Made by a program: the position numbers and the translations under genes
In this document: one piece after another, positions 37,581 to 46,134 of the stretch
How the letters are laid out: each line of letters opens with the position of its first letter
Numbering within the stretch: the first letter of the stretch is position 1
The notes under the pieces: generated by a model
The model's input: the letters and a program-made list of their open reading frames with translations, nothing else
Databases searched by the model: none
What the model was told of the DNA's origin: nothing
IMG/VR virus record: IMGVR_UViG_3300008735_000015
Coordinates: 1-51,297 of that record
Length of the DNA stretch: 51,297 nt
Direction: 5' to 3' (one strand)
Origin: a virus

Positions 37581-40500
37581 ATGGCAGATAACTTTAAAGA
37601 TGGCGTAAGTAGAGTTTTAGAAGTAGCGAATCGACAACTCTCTAATGTAATTTGGCAGTCGGGTAAGCCCCCACTCGATAGTGAACTGAACTTAGTCGGT
37701 CAAATCGGGTGGGAAGCTCTTTCTGAAGCTTTAAGAGCACAAACCCCAAGTGGGTTTTTGATGAACCCAACAAGTGCTGATGAAGACTTTGTTTTCTATA
37801 ATCAGTCCACTAACTATTTTGAGATCAAGAGAGACACTTCTAGTCCTCTCTCCGCCCTCGTAAATGGTTGGGTCATTCCTGTACTTGGATCAGAAAGCTC
37901 TGATGGAGTGGCGAACGCCATTAAGTTACCAGCACCTCCCACCACTGATTCTGAAACTAATATCGTCTTTCTTGAAGTTTGGAGAGCTGTTTTAGATCCT
38001 AGTGATTCAAATAACCGACCTGACGCAAACTCTATATATAAGTATGGAAATGTCCTCTATTCAGCTGGGGCTTCTGAAGCAGACGAAATGACAGATCCTA
38101 CTCTTGGGTTTGAAACAACAAAGCGAGTACAGGTTCAATACCGATTAAGAGTTCAAGGGTCTAATGTAAATATTGTTACTTACCCTTCGGGTCTTGGTGA
38201 TCCCGATGTGCTTGCTCAAGGTACAACAGTTGCCCCTGTTGTTAACTATCCTTTCACTAATCAGAAAGATAATGGCGACAGTGGGTTATGGAGAGCAGGG
38301 GCAGGAGACACCCAATCTAAGACTGACTTAGGTACAGTAGACGGATATGTTTACGCTATTCCTGTATGTGCGGTTTTCCGTAGAAACAGTAATGCGTACC
38401 AAGCCATCTCTGACGGGTCTCCTAACCATAATGGTTCTGTTTCAAGAAGACCGACCATTTCATCTGCTATTATTTCTGAAACAACTTTAACAGCCGACCT
38501 CGCTTATAATACGGCAGTCCCTACAGCTAACGTGGGCTTCTCTATTTCGGGTGGTCTTGAGTCAGCTTTAGATGACGCAGGATTTATGGGGGATGTTCAA
38601 GGAGGGTCTACAAAAAGGTTCTTAGTTTTAGGTAGTGGTGTGAACCGAGAGGTGATCTCTATCACAAGCATTGATGCAGTGAATAATCTGTTCACGATTG
38701 CTGATCGAGGTAGAGCAGGTACTGTGGCTAAGAATCATGTGGCAGGGACAAAGATTGAAGTATACAACTCACGTCCTGATGGGTTGTTCGCTGATCAGAT
38801 TGTTTCTGATGACGTGTTGGATTTAAGGCACTCAGTTAACTTAGGGGAGTGGGACTACAATCGACTTTTAGAAAGTGCGATAAACGATCTCTTATTTGGA
38901 GATTTAAGAACAACCTTTAAACAAGCAGGTACAGGTTCAAATTCAATAGGAAAGAAAGTTGAAGAAGTTTCTGTGCTTGTTAAGTTAGAGGGTGAGGCTA
39001 GAAACTATGCAAATGTTGTGGATGCTCCTGACGGAATAAGAACTACTTGGTCAGACGCTCCTGTAGTCCAAAAAGATGTGAGCTTTCTGATTGACCCTAA
39101 TATAGCTGTTGGTGCAGGAGGTTTAACTACCTCTAAAATGGACAGTGTATTACAAACGACATGGACAATTGGAGCTAAGTTTGAGCCTGAAGGTTTCTTG
39201 TATACTGCACCTGCAAGTCAACCCATTCAAAACGGGTCTTGGATTAAGTTTAAAATCGGAGGGGATGGTGGTTCTTTAGGTGCTAGAGCAAGTATAAACT
39301 CAACCAACAATAAAGTAGTGAGGTTTATTTCTCCTTCAGAAGTGAATGGGAAGTATGACCCGTTCAAGTTATTTTTCACTAACTTCAACCGTCCGAATGG
39401 TTTTGGAGAAAGTTCTACTCAAGGTGAATATGTCTCACCCACAAAATTGAGCAACTTTGAAGAGCCTTTCATTGTACTTGGAGATATGATCAGCACTTCA
39501 GGCAATCTTACTGTTGATGTAACTGCAAATGGGGTAGGACACTTAAGAAATCTTAAAAGTAAATTCGACAACACTGTAAAGTATTGGGCGATAAAGACCT
39601 CAGTAGACTTCGATGGTTTTTACAACACAAATGTTTTACATAACACGACTACTCTTTCTAAGTTAATAACTAACAATGGGACAGACCCAAGTGGTGAACA
39701 TTCTAAGGCATATTGTGTTTTGTTTGGGGATAAAGAAAATCAGATCACAAACAATGGTGTATTCAAAGTTGTAGGTGTAGGAACGAACACAACACTGCTC
39801 TCAGATTTAGTTCACGCAGACGATTCTTCTTGGACAGGTTCGACAGACTACATTAATAACTCCTCTCAATGGGTCTATTTAAAAAGAGTAGGTGGAACAA
39901 CCTCCGTTTTTGTAACTGAGGCAGATCACAATCTTACACTCGAAATCAGAACTCAATATCTTGATAGTCGGGATAGTGAGTGCATGATTGCTTTCACTAA
40001 CACTGACACTGCGAGCTATCCTAACTTACCTGCTGTTGCAGACCGTACTTCTCCGATTCTTATTTCCACAACTCTTCAGTACCCACCAGCTCGTGGTGGG
40101 GCTGTTCGTGTTTTAGATAATGTACATACAATCGGTCTGAGAAACATTGCTTCTCCTTATCTCAGAAACTCCCCTACTACTTTAGACACCAATGCTGCTT
40201 CTGAAATCCCTATGGCGAATGGTGAGGTTTATTTACCTGTAAACAACCATATTGAAAGTTGGTCTAAGCTCGATCTTTCTGACACAGAAGAGATCTCCAA
40301 CAGCCAGATCAAGAAAGAGTCAGAGACTTTTGCTGATTTAGGTTCTAAGACTTTTGTGGTTAGACCTTACCAAGATCATGGTATTCGTTTAGTTGGTCAT
40401 ACACTCGGAAGCTCTGCAATCGGTCAAATACACTACAGTGATACCACCACTAAAAAGTTTGGAGATAACTTAGAGATCTTCAGTGACAACAGACTTGAAG

Positions 40501-42959
40501 TGTACGCTATACCTCAAGAGCTAATGCCCACCTTTGGTAGACAAGACATTCCTTATCACATAAAGACAGGTGCGAATGATCCTTATATGGAAGGGTATAA
40601 CCACCTTTTCTTAGATCAACGAAGCTTAGATAATAACAATATTTCTAACTGCTTTAAGTTTTTGGGTGGTTTTAAAAACGGCACAGGCGTTTACCCTCTT
40701 ATTTTTGCCACAGGTGATGTTAATGGAGCCTTTACTAACTACGGGGCTTATAGTGGGAACAATGCGAGTTTAGCGAACCAAGGTTGCTTTGTCGCAAAAA
40801 AGATCAGTTTAACAGGAAAGCCTACTTCAGAGTTTGGAGATGTACTTAATGGTATTAAGCTCCCTCCTTTCTTTGGGGTCGCTCGTCTTTACGGTGTTTA
40901 CGAAGCAACAGACTTTAACTCAAACGCTCCTAATGCTGGCATTGGTTCACATGAATCTGACAGAGAAACACCATTAGGGAATGATGGTGGGACTCCACCA
41001 ACGAATCTCTTAAGAAAAGACAATGATCTCTTTCCGATTTATATTTTGAAAGAGGGTGGGGCAGAGATTACAATCACTGCTGAGAAAGACGCACATACTT
41101 ATGTGGTTACTGAACACGCTGTTGACATAACCAAGATCCCAACTTACACATCGGCAAAGAACTTCTCAGACTTTGAGTATGTTGTTGAGTGTACTGTGTT
41201 TGGTTTTGGGTTAGGGTTCATTTCTAGTAATAACTTTGTTCTCGCTAGAAAGACTAACCCTGCTGACGTAGCTGTAGGTGTTGCAGATGACACCGCACTT
41301 ACCAATGTAAGAATGTGTCTTCCTTCTGCTGTACCTCAAACAGATGAAGTTTATATCGCAGGTACGAGAACAGTTTACCAAGGTGATCCTTTCCAAACAA
41401 TTGGGGGTTCTTCACCTACAAAAACTGACCAAGTGTATAGGTACGGTTTAATACCTTCGGAGAATGCGTTTAAGTTTAACACACCAAGAGGTCAACAAGA
41501 CACAGATGGAACCTCTGCGATTGAGGTAACAAATAAGCGTACTTTACAGGTGTTGGCTTCAATAGACTTCTACACCACTATGGGTACAGGAGCTATCGGA
41601 GGTTATGTTAGACCGAACTCTTTGAACGACATAGGGTATGCTAACTATCACTCTGAAGTTGCGATATCCCCATCAGGAAAGAGAATACCTTTAACTTCAA
41701 ACCAAGACTTACCACAGACTAAAACAGGGTTATTTACAGAGTCTTTAGGGGAGGGTTCAGAAAGAGCGAAAGCATCTTTGACTTTGTTCTCTTCTCAGTT
41801 AGCTTATTATGTATCTAACGGTCAAGATTTTAAGTTGAAGATTGATCTTACAGACCCTACTTCAAGCTCTACAAACTCGTACACTTTTGCATTAGCTAAT
41901 ACTACGACTTTCCCTAACTTAATTATAGACATTAAGACAAAGTTTAAGGCTTTAGGGGTTGCAATCGTTGAAGAAAGAAGGACGGACAGTTCTACGTTGA
42001 CCTTTGAATCCCCGACTTTAGGGGCTAAGGGAAATAACACAACTCTTTCTGTGGCTATGGTTAGTACAGATGGTGGGAAAGACAGTCCACTTACAGGAAC
42101 ACATTTTGCTCGACTTTATTCGGGGTTAAGAGTAGGGACTTCTACAGATGCACCTACTCCAACGACAGTGAATCTGTCAGGAGGTAAAACCAAACCTGTT
42201 AATGCTTTCTTATCTGACGGAGAGTCGTTATCAAAGCAGATTGACGCTTCTCTCGTAGGTTTAACTTCTCGACTACCTCTAGGTATTTTAGTTGGCGATC
42301 ACGACTTTATGTGTGAGGACATTCTGAGAGATGGTTCAAGTCGATTGAACACTTTTGGGAGTAAGCAAACTTCACTACCTTCACGAGCAGGTTCAGATAA
42401 GCAAGGTAGACCTTACACAAAGATTGTGGGTGGTGCAGGAGAGCTTCTTCAAATGGGTGATGGTGAGGTTCTTTCTTACGGTGCTTTCCCATTAACGGGA
42501 GGCACTAAGTTATTTAGAGTCTTCAGAGGGGGAGGTAGTGTGTATGGTGCTTCGGGAGATGTGAAGGGTGCTCCGTTGACTTTCTTGAATGACTCATTTG
42601 TCCCTGAACAGAATCCGATTCTGAAAGGAGCGGTGTTATCCTGTAGGGCAATGCTCGTTAGAAACTTTAAAGAGCAGGCGTTTAATAATGCGGATCAGTC
42701 TGTCCGATCTTTTGGGGGGGAGATACAACTCGTTGTAGCTACGCAAGCGGTGTTCCAAGGAAACAACGAAGCTCTTTCGGGGTTACCTCTTAGAATTGGA
42801 GGAGAAGTCTCTCCGAGTGGATTTGGTGAAGGCTTTTCTTGTGTGGACAGATTCCGTATTAAAGGCTTACCTCTCGTAAGTTTGAATGAACCTTTAATAG
42901 AAGATGTTGAGCCTGCTTTATTATCTCTCACCAAAAACCCATATAACGATATTTCTTAA
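37581..42959 (+). CDS. 1792-residue fibre protein, paralogue of the 1078-residue one
   Basis: The ATG has AAGGAG 10 bases upstream. The head (VIWQSGKPPLDSELNL, 23-38), the following PSGFL and DFVFY, the VFLEVWRAVL strand, DPTLGFETTKRVQVQYRLRV, TVDGYVYAIPVCAVFRRN, and RPDGLFADQIVSDDVLDLR near 398 match the 1078-residue protein in the same order. Between the last two it carries an inserted beta domain (about residues 300-390). The rest is beta-rich fibre-like sequence unrelated by eye to the paralogue. The small module ALTLFSSQLAYYVSNGQDF...GAKGNNTTLSVA near 1400-1490 recalls the one in the neighbours. It likely forms a second fibre type on the same attachment site, or an inner and outer part of one fibre. 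Confidence 0.77.
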   Translation: MADNFKDGVSRVLEVANRQLSNVIWQSGKPPLDSELNLVGQIGWEALSEALRAQTPSGFLMNPTSADEDFVFYNQSTNYFEIKRDTSSPLSALVNGWVIPVLGSESSDGVANAIKLPAPPTTDSETNIVFLEVWRAVLDPSDSNNRPDANSIYKYGNVLYSAGASEADEMTDPTLGFETTKRVQVQYRLRVQGSNVNIVTYPSGLGDPDVLAQGTTVAPVVNYPFTNQKDNGDSGLWRAGAGDTQSKTDLGTVDGYVYAIPVCAVFRRNSNAYQAISDGSPNHNGSVSRRPTISSAIISETTLTADLAYNTAVPTANVGFSISGGLESALDDAGFMGDVQGGSTKRFLVLGSGVNREVISITSIDAVNNLFTIADRGRAGTVAKNHVAGTKIEVYNSRPDGLFADQIVSDDVLDLRHSVNLGEWDYNRLLESAINDLLFGDLRTTFKQAGTGSNSIGKKVEEVSVLVKLEGEARNYANVVDAPDGIRTTWSDAPVVQKDVSFLIDPNIAVGAGGLTTSKMDSVLQTTWTIGAKFEPEGFLYTAPASQPIQNGSWIKFKIGGDGGSLGARASINSTNNKVVRFISPSEVNGKYDPFKLFFTNFNRPNGFGESSTQGEYVSPTKLSNFEEPFIVLGDMISTSGNLTVDVTANGVGHLRNLKSKFDNTVKYWAIKTSVDFDGFYNTNVLHNTTTLSKLITNNGTDPSGEHSKAYCVLFGDKENQITNNGVFKVVGVGTNTTLLSDLVHADDSSWTGSTDYINNSSQWVYLKRVGGTTSVFVTEADHNLTLEIRTQYLDSRDSECMIAFTNTDTASYPNLPAVADRTSPILISTTLQYPPARGGAVRVLDNVHTIGLRNIASPYLRNSPTTLDTNAASEIPMANGEVYLPVNNHIESWSKLDLSDTEEISNSQIKKESETFADLGSKTFVVRPYQDHGIRLVGHTLGSSAIGQIHYSDTTTKKFGDNLEIFSDNRLEVYAIPQELMPTFGRQDIPYHIKTGANDPYMEGYNHLFLDQRSLDNNNISNCFKFLGGFKNGTGVYPLIFATGDVNGAFTNYGAYSGNNASLANQGCFVAKKISLTGKPTSEFGDVLNGIKLPPFFGVARLYGVYEATDFNSNAPNAGIGSHESDRETPLGNDGGTPPTNLLRKDNDLFPIYILKEGGAEITITAEKDAHTYVVTEHAVDITKIPTYTSAKNFSDFEYVVECTVFGFGLGFISSNNFVLARKTNPADVAVGVADDTALTNVRMCLPSAVPQTDEVYIAGTRTVYQGDPFQTIGGSSPTKTDQVYRYGLIPSENAFKFNTPRGQQDTDGTSAIEVTNKRTLQVLASIDFYTTMGTGAIGGYVRPNSLNDIGYANYHSEVAISPSGKRIPLTSNQDLPQTKTGLFTESLGEGSERAKASLTLFSSQLAYYVSNGQDFKLKIDLTDPTSSSTNSYTFALANTTTFPNLIIDIKTKFKALGVAIVEERRTDSSTLTFESPTLGAKGNNTTLSVAMVSTDGGKDSPLTGTHFARLYSGLRVGTSTDAPTPTTVNLSGGKTKPVNAFLSDGESLSKQIDASLVGLTSRLPLGILVGDHDFMCEDILRDGSSRLNTFGSKQTSLPSRAGSDKQGRPYTKIVGGAGELLQMGDGEVLSYGAFPLTGGTKLFRVFRGGGSVYGASGDVKGAPLTFLNDSFVPEQNPILKGAVLSCRAMLVRNFKEQAFNNADQSVRSFGGEIQLVVATQAVFQGNNEALSGLPLRIGGEVSPSGFGEGFSCVDRFRIKGLPLVSLNEPLIEDVEPALLSLTKNPYNDIS

Positions 42960-43156
42960 TGCCAAAAAAAAAGGCAAGCACTCGGATTGCGAGAGTGCCT
43001 TTCCATTGTACAGTGTGTGGGCATGGTCTACCTGAATCGTTAGATAAATGGGGTCTTGTTTGGTGTGGGAATGAAACAGGGATTTGCTTTGATTGTTTAC
43101 ATGAAATAAGACTCAATATAGGACATTACAAAAATGCTCACAATAAAAGAAGTTGA
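42959..43156 (+). CDS. Small zinc-finger-like protein
   Basis: This 65-residue basic protein begins at a TAATG junction with the 1792-residue gene. It contains CTVCGHG (Cys17, Cys20) and WCGNETGICFDCLHE with Cys36, Cys43 and Cys46, so at least four cysteines could bind one zinc ion. The N-terminus PKKKASTRIARV could bind nucleic acid. No specific family was recognised. It overlaps the next gene by 23 bases. Confidence 0.62.
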   Translation: MPKKKASTRIARVPFHCTVCGHGLPESLDKWGLVWCGNETGICFDCLHEIRLNIGHYKNAHNKRS

Positions 43157-43430
43157 TCAAATTCTAAACTCTATTTTTTCAGCTCCTTTAGGTTGCTTCC
43201 CTAAAGGGGGGGTTCTCCCTTCATTTAGGTTAACTAAATCTTCTTCCCCATCTTTTATTCTTTTAACTACAGAAAGAAAAGAATGGGGCAGGTTAAAGCT
43301 AAGTAAAGAGACTTATATTATTGAACACTCTTTTGTTTCGATTAAGTCTGAACACACAGAGATCAGAGAAGCAATAATCTCTTTATTGACTCCTTTTTTA
43401 CATGAAGAAATTAACTACAAAGTCAAGTGA
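43134..43430 (+). CDS. Hypothetical 98-residue protein
   Basis: The frame starts inside the end of the zinc-finger-like gene, so it is probably translated by coupling; only a weak AGGA lies about 11 bases upstream. The protein has a helical start (LTIKEVDQILNSIF), two strands and a helical end (REAIISLLTPFLHEE), a mixed alpha/beta pattern. No family was recognised. It is the last sizeable plus-strand gene of the structural block and converges on the metallopeptidase gene. Confidence 0.55.
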   Translation: MLTIKEVDQILNSIFSAPLGCFPKGGVLPSFRLTKSSSPSFILLTTERKEWGRLKLSKETYIIEHSFVSIKSEHTEIREAIISLLTPFLHEEINYKVK

Positions 43431-43440
43431 GGTCTGTGGT

Positions 43441-43506
43441 ATGGGAGTACCCGCTAGAGTTGTTAGTGTGAGAGTAGCAAGTCGTTATCTAGCGTCTATT
43501 CGCTAA
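43441..43506 (+). CDS. Possible 21-codon basic peptide
   Basis: An ATG with GAGGT 8 bases upstream opens a 21-residue frame with ARVVSVRVASRYLAS in the middle and end. The composition (Arg, Val, Ala, Tyr, no acidic residue) is not random-looking. It resembles the Arg-Val-Ala-Arg start of the proteins at 2234 and 45498. It overlaps the 3' end of the convergent metallopeptidase gene by 18 bases and may be a chance ORF. Confidence 0.25.
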   Translation: MGVPARVVSVRVASRYLASIR

Positions 43507-44475
43507 TCTCATAAAGGTACGCCCACCCTTCACACTCATCCTAAGAGTCTCTTTCATTCTTTCACAAGCACGATCAGAGAGACGGCTAGGTTTGAGCATG
43601 AAGAAAGCGAAAGTCTCTGCGAAGTCTTCGTAGGGATCTCTATGCCCATAGGGGGTAGGGATACCCAACTCTTTTAAGGTTTCGCTATCTCTTGCTGACT
43701 CATAGTCTAAATAACTCTTACCTTCGGGTATGACCCCTTCCCATGACTTATTCCAATAATCATAGGCTTCGGGTGTGAGAAAGTCCCAATGTAACCAATG
43801 ACCCACTTCATGTATGAATCCGTAGACGATCCCTTTGATTTCAGAGATGTCACAAGAAGCGTCTAGAATATTATCATACAAGATAATTGTTTCTTTGCCC
43901 TTCAAGTATTTTGCAGAGGTCTTACCCCAACCACCATCAATCTCATCATCTTGGTCAGGGCATAGATAAATCTTATCTAATGCTTCATGTAAAAGAACTT
44001 CAACACCTCTTCGTTTAAAGATGTGTTCAAAGATCTCAATCGGTTCTAAAAGAGCTTCAATCACAACTTCACTAAGGTCATTCGCAATCACCTTAAAGTT
44101 GTTGTGTGTGAAAGTCTTTCTTTCTATTGTCTCTTGGTCAATGTACTCTTTTTCTTTCTTCTCTACAATATCAACCAACACCCCAACTTGTTTAGTTAAA
44201 TTTTGAAGAGCAGGAAGCCCCCCATTAGGGTCTATAAGATTCTTTGCTTTTTTAAACTCACCGAAGTCCTTACTCCAATAGTTATCATTGGCTATTGTTC
44301 GTCTCCCATACAAACGATGAACATCATTCTTTAAAGTCTTATCTAAAACAAGATGGGCTTGGTACATTTCCCCCTCAATCATGTAGTCCTCTTCAGGGTC
44401 GTGCTCAATGAACCCTTGTAGGTAGAGAAGGTTTTGATGGAGGATTTTTATAGTATGGGAGGGTTTCTTTCTCAT
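43489..44475 (-). CDS. HEVGH zinc metallopeptidase
   Basis: The 328-residue protein carries HEVGH at 222-226 inside a hydrophobic helix (GFIHEVGHWLHW). A glutamate in DPYEDFAETFAFF (Glu287) is the expected third zinc ligand of a gluzincin-type peptidase. Spacing of about 60 residues between the two motifs suits this class. The N-terminal ~200 residues are helical and unrecognised. There is no signal peptide, so it acts in the cytoplasm or in the virion. A GAGGT precedes the ATG. It is 8 bases behind the possible decoration protein gene, as in a three-gene operon starting at 45498. It may mature a virion protein, or cleave a host protein after infection; the target is unknown. Confidence 0.75.
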   Translation of the reverse strand: MRKKPSHTIKILHQNLLYLQGFIEHDPEEDYMIEGEMYQAHLVLDKTLKNDVHRLYGRRTIANDNYWSKDFGEFKKAKNLIDPNGGLPALQNLTKQVGVLVDIVEKKEKEYIDQETIERKTFTHNNFKVIANDLSEVVIEALLEPIEIFEHIFKRRGVEVLLHEALDKIYLCPDQDDEIDGGWGKTSAKYLKGKETIILYDNILDASCDISEIKGIVYGFIHEVGHWLHWDFLTPEAYDYWNKSWEGVIPEGKSYLDYESARDSETLKELGIPTPYGHRDPYEDFAETFAFFMLKPSRLSDRACERMKETLRMSVKGGRTFMRLANRR

Positions 44476-44483
44476 CTTAACCT

Positions 44484-45050
44484 CTAGTATTTGTAGTCAA
44501 GACCGAGTTTAGGTACTTCTGTTGTTGGAACTAGGCAACAGATACCTATAATCAAGGATTTCCCTGCTCCTGTTTTTGCGTTCAGAGTTGCGTCTTCGTC
44601 ATTGCATAAAAGACCATTTTCAGAGACTTTTAAATCTTGGTTCAACTGATAGTCAGCAGGGATTGTTCGATCCCCATTACCATCTAATTTGAACGATTCA
44701 AACTCTTTGAAGAGAAAGCGTCCTCCACCAGCTACTAGAGTGAGTGTGGCAGTCCCTAACGCATTGGCTATGCTAGAGGTGTTTTGATAGCTTGTGAAGT
44801 TCCGATAAGTAGACTGTCGAGCATTTGTATAGTCTTCACTTCCATAGATCACAAAACCGCAGGTATGAACCCCATCTGATCTTTCTACGGTGAAGCTGTC
44901 AGTATTTGATTGGTTTGCGACATACTTAACCCAAGTACCACCTTTCCATCTCTCACTTCTGAGGATAGGCCCAACGGTAACCGCGAAGCGATCTCCATTA
45001 CGGATAATATCTAAGTTATCGGGTGTTTCATTTAATGTTAGAGATGACAT
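44484..45050 (-). CDS. Probable virion (decoration-type) protein
   Basis: This 188-residue beta-rich protein has an ordered pattern: GTATLTLVAGGGRFLFKEF, then a Gly/Asp turn, then DLKVSENGLLCNDED, GKSLIIGICCLVP and a final LGLDYKY. Strand-rich proteins ending in a Gly-hydrophobic strand and LGxDxxY recall phage head decoration or surface proteins. This is a pattern match, not a proven family. AGGAG precedes the ATG and the start overlaps the end of the upstream helical protein by 23 bases. Two adjacent cysteines sit near the C-terminus. A Walker-A-like string (AKTGAGKS) occurs but lacks any other NTPase element. Confidence 0.55.
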   Translation of the reverse strand: MSSLTLNETPDNLDIIRNGDRFAVTVGPILRSERWKGGTWVKYVANQSNTDSFTVERSDGVHTCGFVIYGSEDYTNARQSTYRNFTSYQNTSSIANALGTATLTLVAGGGRFLFKEFESFKLDGNGDRTIPADYQLNQDLKVSENGLLCNDEDATLNAKTGAGKSLIIGICCLVPTTEVPKLGLDYKY

Positions 45051-45498
45051 AACCTTTTCTCCTCATGACTTTCTGTACGACTTCTTTTTTGAGCTGTTTG
45101 TCTGACTTTTTAGATTCAGCCAAGGCTTCTTCAGGGTCTACTTTTGGAGCATCATCAAAGTCCTTTGGTACACCTTTAACCTTCTCTTCTGTTTCTATCA
45201 CCAACTGATTAAGAGTTGAGAACTCTTTACCGCCAGGCTTTTCTTTAATCTCACTTGGGGGTGGTGGGGCTAGGATAGATTCTTTCTTTGCCTCTGCTTT
45301 AGACCGATCAGGGTTCTCTGATTGCTCTATGCTTTTTTTAGCTGTCTCAGTGTCGTTTGAAAGAGCTTTAGACTCAGCAAACTCTTTCACTGATTTTGCG
45401 AGAGGGTTATCAAAGAAAACATCTTCGGGTTTTATGTCTTCTTTAGAAAGACGTTCGAGTCTTGCGACCCTAGACATGAGGTTGTATATTCTTTCCAT
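45028..45498 (-). CDS. Charged helical protein, possibly scaffold-type
   Basis: The 156-residue protein is rich in Lys, Glu, Ser and Pro. It starts with MERIYNLMSRVARLERL (an amphipathic helix), has a disordered centre containing APPPPSEIKEKPGG, and ends with a basic helix (KQLKKEVVQKVMRRKGY). No cysteine is present. AAGGAG lies 7 bases before the ATG. The layout of charged helices flanking a disordered middle is common for scaffold or tail-assembly proteins, but no family was recognised. It heads a three-gene minus-strand set with the decoration-like protein and the metallopeptidase, so it may be a substrate or partner of the peptidase. Confidence 0.6.
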   Translation of the reverse strand: MERIYNLMSRVARLERLSKEDIKPEDVFFDNPLAKSVKEFAESKALSNDTETAKKSIEQSENPDRSKAEAKKESILAPPPPSEIKEKPGGKEFSTLNQLVIETEEKVKGVPKDFDDAPKVDPEEALAESKKSDKQLKKEVVQKVMRRKGYVISNIK

Positions 45499-45536
45499 AA
45501 GAGTTCTCCTTATTGTTAGTAGTAAAGGATTATAAA

Positions 45537-45812
45537 GTGAATATTACTCGAACTGAAATAAGAAAAGTCTTAATCCTTTATTTTGAAGGACAAGACTTCA
45601 CTGAAGATCAGTATACAGAGAAAGATAAAGGCTCAATAGATATGATGGTAAATCACATTGTTAATGAGCTTAAGTTACCCGCTAAATATTTAGATCTTAA
45701 AAACAACCAAAGAAGGGCATTAAAGAAACTAGTGAGTCAAGAAGTAGCTCACATGAAAAGAATAGGCTTATGTGGGCGTGTTACTTGGGGGAGATACCGA
45801 CCAATTTCTTAG
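45537..45812 (+). CDS. Hypothetical 91-residue protein, GTG start
   Basis: The start is placed at GTG 45537 because AAAGGA lies 7 bases upstream; an upstream TTG at 45513 has no signal. The protein is helical and basic (TRTEIRKVLILYFEGQDF, NNQRRALKKLVSQEV) and ends RVTWGRYRP. It is the only plus-strand gene within the minus-strand block, diverging from the gene at 45498. Its 3' end overlaps the convergent zinc-binding gene by 32 bases. No family was recognised. Confidence 0.5.
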   Translation: MNITRTEIRKVLILYFEGQDFTEDQYTEKDKGSIDMMVNHIVNELKLPAKYLDLKNNQRRALKKLVSQEVAHMKRIGLCGRVTWGRYRPIS

Positions 45813-46134
45813 CTTTTTGTCTTTGCTTGTAGTCCCATCTATTCTGTCTCTTTCTGCACACTTCAGAGCAGTGTCTTAACTTGTTAGGGGCGACAGGGAA
45901 ATCACATTTATGCCACGCACAATTTTTAACTTCAACAGCTTTAACTTCAACAGCTTTAACTTCAACAGCTTTAGGGTTAGGGAGAGGTCGATCAGCCCTA
46001 GATTTACATCGGTAATGGTAGCACTTCTCGACAACTTCTTTAAACTTCTTTCCTGAACTCATCCAAAACTGAGGACATTGCCAAGTCCACTCACCCTCTT
46101 TATTAAGAGCCCATACAACCCTACATTTGCTCAT
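45781..46134 (-). CDS. Zinc-binding protein with CxxxxC...CSxxC motif
   Basis: The 117-residue protein has a C-terminal module CAWHKCDFP, RHCSEVCRKRQNRWDY in which four cysteines can bind zinc and the following basic helix could contact nucleic acid. Similar short CxxxxCxxxF...CSxxCR modules occur in phage and transposon proteins. The N-terminal part has three more cysteines. Between them VEVKA is repeated three times, coded by a 15-bp tandem repeat. The start (GAGGGA upstream) overlaps the end of the preceding gene by 14 bases, showing co-translation. Its 3' end overlaps the convergent plus-strand gene. Function unknown. Confidence 0.65.
   Translation of the reverse strand: MSKCRVVWALNKEGEWTWQCPQFWMSSGKKFKEVVEKCYHYRCKSRADRPLPNPKAVEVKAVEVKAVEVKNCAWHKCDFPVAPNKLRHCSEVCRKRQNRWDYKQRQKAKKLVGISPK
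45931..45973 (-). repeat. 15-bp tandem repeat, about three copies
   Basis: TTCAACAGCTTTAAC occurs twice exactly plus a 13-base third copy, encoding AVEVK on the minus strand. The perfect identity points to recent slippage. Confidence 0.9.

Noticed and set aside
43485-43506. TAGCG/CGCTA stem as a terminator between convergent genes
   Set aside because: Only 5 bp, no U-run on either strand, and it lies inside coding sequence.
44525-44560. Walker-A-like AKTGAGKS in the 188-residue protein
   Set aside because: It lies near the C-terminus of a small beta-rich protein without a Walker B or any NTPase surroundings.
45513-45536. TTG start for the plus-strand 91-residue protein
   Set aside because: No signal upstream; AAAGGA is correctly spaced for the GTG at 45537.
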